NCBI GenBank assembly: GCA_902797195.1
Contig: CADBRY010000212.1
Location: 1 to 7,676 of the forward strand
From: an uncultured Eubacteriales bacterium
GTDB lineage: Bacteria > Bacillota > Clostridia > Peptostreptococcales > Anaerovoracaceae
Length of the DNA stretch: 7,676 nt
Direction of reading: 5' to 3'
In this document: positions 1 to 4,027 of the stretch, one piece after another
Layout: each line of letters begins with the position of its first letter
How positions within the stretch are numbered: the first letter of the stretch is position 1
Notes under the pieces: generated by a model
What the model was told of the DNA's origin: nothing
Seen by the model: the letters and a program-made list of their open reading frames with translations, nothing else
The model's database searches: none
Translations under genes and position numbers: made by a program

Positions 1-377
1 AGAGCTTCGTGGAGCATCCAGTTCACCGAAAATTCCGGGTACTGAGGTGAGGCTTTCGCCGGCGCAGCGATCTCACCAAGTATCAGATCGTCATCGTAGA
101 TATACAGGGTAGCGTTCTCCAGAATTTTTCTGAAGGCTTTGGCGCAGCGGATATTGGCTGGCTCCTTCTCATACTCTTTGTATGCCTCGGTAACATTTCT
201 GAAACGCTCGATATCTATATTGAAGGGACGGTCCAAAAACCTCTGGCGCAGGATGTTGACCCTTGGATAGGGAGACCAGTCTTCGTGCCCTGACACGTAA
301 CCAAGGCTGTAGGTCTGATCGATCTGATCGCATCCACGGGCTGTCGTATGCATTTCTTCTCTGACTGTGTTCATCAT
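1..377 (-). CDS. Glycyl radical enzyme (pyruvate formate-lyase-like), N-terminal part, runs off the left edge
   Basis: Only the first 125 residues are present; the glycyl radical loop and catalytic Cys lie outside the window. The visible part matches the N-terminal helices of PFL-like glycyl radical enzymes: PRVNILRQRFLDRP near residue 39, then ERFRNVTEAYKEYEKEP, IRCAKAFRKILEN and DDDLILGEIAAP, then PQYPEFSVNW. Family members perform radical C-C, C-N or C-O cleavage or decarboxylation under anoxia, after an activase places a radical on a C-terminal Gly. The start is ATG at 377, with an in-frame ATG at 374; AGGTGG at 384-389 sits 6 bases upstream. The activase gene lies just upstream on the same strand, which supports the assignment. 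The GEIAAP...PQYPEFSVNW segment would suit an arylacetate decarboxylase or another lyase of the choline/hydroxyproline type, but the substrate is undecided. Confidence 0.87.
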   Translation of the reverse strand, partial: MMNTVREEMHTTARGCDQIDQTYSLGYVSGHEDWSPYPRVNILRQRFLDRPFNIDIERFRNVTEAYKEYEKEPANIRCAKAFRKILENATLYIYDDDLILGEIAAPAKASPQYPEFSVNWMLHEA

Positions 378-389
378 TTTGCTCCACCT

Positions 390-461
390 TTTTTCGTACT
401 GTTTCTCAATGTCGTACTGTTTCTCAAGTTCGTTTTATTTCTCGTTTCCGTATTATTTCTC
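390..461 (-). repeat. Four tandem 18-bp units between activase and glycyl radical enzyme
   Basis: On the minus strand, units begin GAGAAA and lie at 444-461, 426-443, 408-425 and 390-407. Two are GAGAAACAGTACGACATT and GAGAAACAGTACGAAAAA; the other two carry TAATACG and TAAAACG at the same place. A degenerate 14-bp copy precedes them at 462-475. The activase stop (TAA, 453-455) lies inside the first unit. The unit is six codons long, so the array stays in one frame (EKQYDI-type hexapeptides) and is in frame with the downstream enzyme's ATG. Confidence 0.93.
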
Positions 462-1418
462 AATCTCTTTTTCTCTCGTCCCAACCAGTGTATGGATCCC
501 GCGTCCGTTGAAGTACTCACAGAATCCGTTGACTTTCCGCTGAAAATAATCTCTGCGGAAGCATGTGTCCTTCATCTCATAAGGCATCCCCAGGGACTCA
601 TATTTTTCCTCCCCCAGCCTCATGAAACTGAGGAGCTGCAGTGTGCGGACATTTCCGCCCATCTCATCCAGTATGAAGTCCGCCGTCTGCTCCATGTTCT
701 CCCGGGTGTCGTTGACGCCGGGGATCACGGGTATCCTCAGGATAAGCTGCAGGCCGGGAACTATCGAAAGTTTTTTCAGGTTATCCAGGATCCGGCTGTT
801 GCTTCCGCCGGTGTACTCCCGGTGTTTTTTCTCGTCCATCATCTTCAGATCGGCGATCCAAAGGTCCGTCAGAGGCAGGAGTTTTTCGATTTCCTTCCAG
901 TCTGTGCAAAGGCAAGATTCGCAGCAGGTATGGATCCCTTCCTGCCTGCACCTGTCAAAAAGCCGGGCCACATAATCCGTCTGCATAAGAGGCTCGCCGC
1001 CGGAAACCGTGACCCCTCCACCGGAGCGGTCGTAGTAGCCCTTGTCCCTGCGGATCTCCTCCATGGCTTCCTCCACGGTCAGCCTGCTACCCCAGGCCTT
1101 GATCCCTTCCGATGGGCAGGCATCTGCACAGGCCATGCATCCGTCACAGATCTGGCGGTCGATGGCCGTCAGCCTGTTCCTGTAAAACTGCAGCGGTTTT
1201 CCCTGCTGTTTACAGACCTTAAGGCACAGTCCGCAGGCTTTTTTCCCAAGGCATTTTTTCTTATATACTCCGGGCTCGATCCCGGCTTTCAGGCTCTCCG
1301 GATTGCTGCACCAGCGACAGTGGAGAGGACAGCCCTTCAAAAATATCTCAGTGCGTATCCCCGGTCCGTCGTGGATCGTAAAGTGCTGTATGTTGAATGC
1401 GATTCCCTGCTGATCCAA
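453..1418 (-). CDS. Glycyl radical enzyme activating enzyme (radical SAM, two ferredoxin-like clusters)
   Basis: This 321-residue radical SAM protein uses S-adenosylmethionine and a [4Fe-4S] cluster to make the glycyl radical on its partner, almost certainly the enzyme encoded next. Counting from the TTG start, the SAM-cluster motif CPLHCRWC gives C30, C34 and C37, preceded by HDGPGIRT. An inserted ferredoxin domain has two Cys sets: C56, C62, C65, C69 and C91, C94, C97, C101. VSGGEPL at about 138-144 is the SAM-binding GGE motif. The two extra clusters place it with activases of non-PFL glycyl radical enzymes. A GTG at 1424 directly abuts GGAGGT, leaving no spacing, whereas TTG at 1418 has a 6-base spacer and is preferred. 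The C-terminus is odd: after the conserved GRGIHTLVG it ends in EKEIEK encoded by the start of the 18-bp repeat array, unlike the usual longer tail. Confidence 0.95.
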   Translation of the reverse strand: MDQQGIAFNIQHFTIHDGPGIRTEIFLKGCPLHCRWCSNPESLKAGIEPGVYKKKCLGKKACGLCLKVCKQQGKPLQFYRNRLTAIDRQICDGCMACADACPSEGIKAWGSRLTVEEAMEEIRRDKGYYDRSGGGVTVSGGEPLMQTDYVARLFDRCRQEGIHTCCESCLCTDWKEIEKLLPLTDLWIADLKMMDEKKHREYTGGSNSRILDNLKKLSIVPGLQLILRIPVIPGVNDTRENMEQTADFILDEMGGNVRTLQLLSFMRLGEEKYESLGMPYEMKDTCFRRDYFQRKVNGFCEYFNGRGIHTLVGTREKEIEK

Positions 1419-1424
1419 TGACAC

Positions 1425-1430
1425 ACCTCC
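1425..1430 (-). promoter_or_regulatory. Ribosome binding site deciding a TTG start for the activase
   Basis: GGAGGT reads on the minus strand directly before GTG (1424-1422) and six bases before TTG (1418-1416). The spacing favours TTG as the initiator. Confidence 0.7.
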
Positions 1431-1448
1431 CGCTGATCATCCACCTTC

Positions 1449-1477
1449 AATTTAACACGGCAAAAACACCTCAACAA
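1449..1477 (-). promoter_or_regulatory. Candidate sigma-70 type promoter for activase and glycyl radical enzyme
   Basis: TTGTTG (1472-1477) and TAAATT (1449-1454) are separated by 17 bases in the gap between the regulator stop and the activase. Transcription would begin near 1442. The -10 matches consensus at four of six positions, so this is moderate evidence only. Read-through from the regulator gene is the alternative. Confidence 0.45.
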
Positions 1478-1480
1478 CAG

Positions 1481-1496
1481 GAAAAGTCCCCTTTTC
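1481..1496. promoter_or_regulatory. Dyad GAAAAG-N4-CTTTTC upstream of the activase promoter
   Basis: A perfect 6-bp inverted repeat with a 4-base centre is centred about 47 bases before the inferred transcription start. That is where activators commonly bind. It could also form a small hairpin in a transcript. Confidence 0.4.
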
Positions 1497-1498
1497 AT

Positions 1499-1516
1499 AT
1501 AAGGAACATTCCTTAT
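1499..1516. promoter_or_regulatory. 18-bp palindrome ATAAGGAA-N2-TTCCTTAT over the regulator stop codon
   Basis: The 8-bp arms are perfect with a 2-base centre, and the regulator's stop codon (1513-1515) lies in one arm. The centre is about 66 bases upstream of the inferred activase transcription start. A 2-base loop is too tight for a good terminator and no U-tract follows, so a protein-binding site is more likely. The bound protein is unknown; the neighbouring LuxR-type regulator is the obvious candidate. Confidence 0.45.
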
Positions 1517-2610
1517 TTCATCAGTTCGTAAAGCTGATATCTGCTGCTGATCTCCAGCTTGGCATAGATGTTTTCCACGTGCTTCTTGACGGTGTGGTAG
1601 CTCAGGGTGAGTTCCCCGGCGATCTGCTTATAGGTGTATCCCTCTCCCAGAAGCTGCGCCACCCGCATCTCAGAGGGAGTCAACAGGGACAGGGCTCCCT
1701 TGCCCACAGAGTTGGTCTTGTCAGCTCCTTGATTTTTTCCCCCGTCTTCCTCCCCAAGAAGGGTGATAAGAAAGTAGTCTTCCACGATCCCGTGATCGTA
1801 TTTTTGCTCGTGACCGTATATGCGAAAAGTCTGTTTTCCCACACTTCTCTCTTCTCCCTCATCGGAAATGTCCGCGGCCCTGTCGTTCTTCAGGATCATG
1901 GGGATCCACATCTGCTGCTCCCGCATATCCGAATCTTCTCTGGTTGTGAATCCGAACATGTGATCAAGGCGCTCCCGGGCTCCCGGACTTACCATGAGAA
2001 CGTGCTGAAATCCGTCGGTGATAAAGTAGTCTTTCTCTTCGGATGAGATGACTCGGTCCTTCAGTCCGGAAATGATCCGGGCCTGTTCATGCCTCTTGAA
2101 GTTGACATAGGTCCCTGCGATGGCAACGTAGAGGTTCTCCAGCTCGAGCATTTCCTCCCGGGTGAAATCCCCATCTTCCTTGCCTTTGAAAAGAACTATC
2201 TGAATGTATCCGTATATCCCAAATGCCATGGTCACGCTGTAATGGGCGTCGAACTGCTCTTCGATGAAGCGGACATAGGCGGAGTCTTCGTAGTCCACCG
2301 GGTTTATTATGTCCGTTGAATGGTACAGCTTCGGCAGGGTGTTGAAGTATGTGAGATTCTCTCTTTTGGAAGTGTAGTAAACGACGTTTTCCACCACGTC
2401 ATTTTGTGCAAAGGCAACGTAAGGGTGGTCTTCACCCGCCCGCTTCACACCCTTTTGATCAGTCCATGACAGGAAGGTATTGTTCTGATCAAAGCACATG
2501 ATAACCGCCTTATCAAGGTGCAGGTGGGTGCTTATTGACTGCAGCAGATCCTCGCTGAAAAGCTGCGTCACCGATGTCTGTCTCTTTGAAAGGTCCATCA
2601 AAAAAGACAT
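1513..2610 (-). CDS. LuxR/GerE-type transcriptional regulator with N-terminal GAF-like sensor region
   Basis: This is a 365-residue regulator. The C-terminal 59 residues are a GerE/LuxR DNA-binding domain: LTPSEMRVAQLLGEGYT, then the helix-turn-helix YKQIAGELTLSYHTVKKHVENIYAKL, ending in SSRYQLYELMK. Residues about 15-170 resemble a GAF-type sensor fold, ending in FGIYGYIQIVLFKG and FTREEMLELENLYVAIAG. The middle region is not recognised. No response-regulator receiver or ATPase domain is visible, so it probably senses a ligand directly. It lies immediately upstream of the activase and glycyl radical enzyme on the same strand, so it is likely their regulator (inference). The start is ATG at 2610, preceded by AGAAGG. 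An in-frame ATG at 2652 has no ribosome binding site and lies upstream of the likely -10, so it was rejected. Confidence 0.9.
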   Translation of the reverse strand: MSFLMDLSKRQTSVTQLFSEDLLQSISTHLHLDKAVIMCFDQNNTFLSWTDQKGVKRAGEDHPYVAFAQNDVVENVVYYTSKRENLTYFNTLPKLYHSTDIINPVDYEDSAYVRFIEEQFDAHYSVTMAFGIYGYIQIVLFKGKEDGDFTREEMLELENLYVAIAGTYVNFKRHEQARIISGLKDRVISSEEKDYFITDGFQHVLMVSPGARERLDHMFGFTTREDSDMREQQMWIPMILKNDRAADISDEGEERSVGKQTFRIYGHEQKYDHGIVEDYFLITLLGEEDGGKNQGADKTNSVGKGALSLLTPSEMRVAQLLGEGYTYKQIAGELTLSYHTVKKHVENIYAKLEISSRYQLYELMK

Positions 2611-2613
2611 TAT

Positions 2614-2620
2614 GCCTTCT
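2614..2620 (-). promoter_or_regulatory. Ribosome binding site deciding the regulator start
   Basis: AGAAGGC lies 3-5 bases before ATG 2610, whereas no Shine-Dalgarno sequence precedes the longer start at 2652. The result is a protein 14 residues shorter than the longest open frame. Confidence 0.6.
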
Positions 2621-2635
2621 TTTTTCATATTCATG

Positions 2636-2665
2636 TTGTAATTATGTACCATAGATTGTTAAAAT
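2636..2665 (+). promoter_or_regulatory. Candidate promoter for the lipoprotein nuclease
   Basis: TTGTAA (2636-2641) and TAAAAT (2660-2665) are separated by 18 bases. The start point would be near 2672, giving a leader of about 50 bases. The site overlaps the divergent regulator promoter almost completely. Confidence 0.4.
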
Positions 2666-2669
2666 GCAA
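2641..2669 (-). promoter_or_regulatory. Candidate promoter for the LuxR-type regulator
   Basis: On the minus strand TTGCAT (2664-2669) and CATAAT (2641-2646) are separated by 17 bases. The -10 matches consensus at five of six positions. Transcription would start near 2634, about 24 bases before ATG 2610, which agrees with the shorter start. Confidence 0.45.
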
Positions 2670-2722
2670 CTGACCCCAAACCTCAAACAGGGGCAAGTTT
2701 TGAACCTACAGGACCTGCAGCT

Positions 2723-3685
2723 ATGACTAAGAAACTGACCATAATCACAATAATCCTACTTGTTTTTTTACTGGGCGGCTGCTCAGATGACGCCGAAAAA
2801 CCTTCGGATAAGACAGGCGATGCAAAGGCAACCACCGCTCAGTCAAAAGAAACGACATCTCCATCCGGCCAGCCGGAAACCAAAGGAACCACCCCACCGG
2901 AAACCACGGTACAGAATAAAAGCGGAGGCAGCGTTGCCTTTGAAATACCCGAATACGAAGGCCAACCCTCAGTGGAGATAAACGGCAACGTCCCTCAGTT
3001 CGACGATTCCATCAAGACCACAGAATCCTTCGAGGAGTACGAGCCTCTGGACAAACAGGGCAGGTGCACAACGGCCATTGCCAACCTGTCAACGGACACG
3101 CAACCGGCGCCCAGCGAGACCAGGGGCGATATTTCCGCAGTACATCCTTCAGGCTGGATGTCCGGTCAGGGATGGGAACGGTGCCATCTGATAGGCTGGC
3201 AGCTTTCGGGGGAAAACGACAACCCGAGAAATCTGGTCACAGGATCACACTATATGAACGTGGATGGAATGCTGCCCTATGAGAACGAGATCAACTGGTA
3301 CATTTCGGATACGGGCAACCATGTTCTCTATGAAGTCACGCCAATTTTTGAAGGCAAGGAATCCGTATGCAAAGGGGTCCACATGCAGGCCGAATCCGTG
3401 GAAGATGACGGGTCGGGCATATCTTTCAATGTGTTCTGTTTTAACGTGAGTCCGGGACGGGAGATCGACTATAAGACAGGAGCCGTCACGGTGGTGGATG
3501 AAGAAGTTGTATCCCGCAATGCTTTTGAGAGAGGTTACGTGCTGAACACCAACACCATGCGGTTCCACTATCCTTCCTGTTCAAGCGTTGCCGATATGGC
3601 GGAGCACAATAAAGAAACGGTGACCACCTCGAGAGAAGAGCTTATCAAACAGGGCTACAGCCCCTGCGGAAACTGCGAGCCTTGA
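2723..3685 (+). CDS. Secreted lipoprotein DNA/RNA non-specific nuclease (EndA-like) with C-terminal Cys/His motif
   Basis: The 320-residue product starts with a lipoprotein signal (MTKKLTIITIILLVFLLGGC); Cys20 would be lipidated, tethering the protein outside the cell membrane. Residues 21-75 are a Thr/Pro/Lys-rich linker. Residues about 85-255 form a beta-beta-alpha metal nuclease: ERCHLIGWQLSG holds the likely catalytic His155 (DRGH-like site). NPRNLVTGSHYMN and DGMLPYENEI follow, supplying a probable Mg-binding Asn at about 167-179. Family members cut extracellular DNA or RNA for nutrition, competence or escape from DNA traps. The tail (270-320) reads YVLNTNTMRFHYPSCSSV...GYSPCGNCEP; His282, Cys286, Cys315 and Cys318 could form a metal site like that appended to other secreted nucleases. 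AGGA at 2710-2713 is a weak ribosome site. The last five codons are the first copy of a 23-bp repeat. Confidence 0.93.
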   Translation: MTKKLTIITIILLVFLLGGCSDDAEKPSDKTGDAKATTAQSKETTSPSGQPETKGTTPPETTVQNKSGGSVAFEIPEYEGQPSVEINGNVPQFDDSIKTTESFEEYEPLDKQGRCTTAIANLSTDTQPAPSETRGDISAVHPSGWMSGQGWERCHLIGWQLSGENDNPRNLVTGSHYMNVDGMLPYENEINWYISDTGNHVLYEVTPIFEGKESVCKGVHMQAESVEDDGSGISFNVFCFNVSPGREIDYKTGAVTVVDEEVVSRNAFERGYVLNTNTMRFHYPSCSSVADMAEHNKETVTTSREELIKQGYSPCGNCEP

Positions 3686-3736
3686 TCGTCGAAAACCGCG
3701 AGCCCTAGTCGCCGGAAACTGCGAGCCCTAGTCGTC
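3668..3736. repeat. Three tandem 23-bp units joining two convergent gene ends
   Basis: Units occupy 3668-3690, 3691-3713 and 3714-3736. The shared core is (G/A)AAAC(T/C)GCGAGCC followed by a stop triplet and TCG(T/C)C. Units 1 and 3 differ at three positions; units 1 and 2 at six. Unit 1 encodes the nuclease end GNCEP-stop. Unit 2 (ENREP-stop) and unit 3 (GNCEP-stop) repeat this ending in the other two forward frames, because 23 is not a multiple of three. On the opposite strand unit 3 supplies the last codons and stop (GAC GAC TAG) of the small membrane protein. No strong terminator hairpin is visible here. Confidence 0.93.
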
Positions 3737-4027
3737 TTTTTTTCTGCCGTGTTTTTCGCCGATCTTATATGCGATGAACATTTCGGGGAAACCTAGTCCG
3801 CCGTCTTCGCTGCTGTCGTCATCGGAGTAATCCCCGGACCCATCCAAAAAAGATGTGCCCACGGCCACCTGCAGGAATATGCAAAACAGCCCGATGATCA
3901 CTCCCGCCACATGCCAGTCCATCCAGAAACAGAATATCACGGCGGCGGCTCCTCCAACGAGCCAAGGTATATAGGATAGCAACGCCAAACCAAGACCTAT
4001 TGCCAATATGATGAGAACTATCTTCAT
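3728..4027 (-). CDS. Small membrane protein, translationally coupled to the surface protein; function unknown
   Basis: This 99-residue protein is not assignable to a named family from the sequence. Residues 3-35 are very hydrophobic (IVLIILAIGLGLALLSYIPWLVGGAAAV), a short MDWHVAG turn follows, and 43-57 (VIIGLFCIFLQVAVG) form another membrane segment, so two or three passes are likely. The tail is acidic (SGDYSDDDSSEDGG), then FPEMFIAYKIGEKHGRKKDD. Its ATG overlaps the stop of the 887-residue surface protein as ATGA (4024-4027), and AAAGG lies about 8 bases before the ATG, so ribosomes probably pass from one gene to the next. A role in export, anchoring or stabilising that protein is plausible from the coupling but is inference. 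Its last codons and stop fall inside the 23-bp repeat shared with the convergent nuclease gene. Confidence 0.85.
   Translation of the reverse strand: MKIVLIILAIGLGLALLSYIPWLVGGAAAVIFCFWMDWHVAGVIIGLFCIFLQVAVGTSFLDGSGDYSDDDSSEDGGLGFPEMFIAYKIGEKHGRKKDD

Noticed and set aside
169..387. A 72-codon minus-strand frame over the glycyl radical enzyme start
   Set aside because: It uses an ATG in a different frame (387), while ATG 377 opens the frame with clear glycyl radical enzyme similarity and a better-placed ribosome site.
348..1421. A 357-codon plus-strand open frame
   Set aside because: It lies opposite the radical SAM activase, whose CxxxCxxC, ferredoxin and GGE motifs leave no doubt. The plus-strand frame has no recognisable domain and its start region runs through the 18-bp repeat array.
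3686..3745. Intrinsic terminator between the convergent genes
   Set aside because: A run of T follows (3737-3743), but the sequence before it is made of direct, not inverted, repeats and no stable stem could be drawn. The T run is also coding (Lys-Lys) for the small membrane protein.
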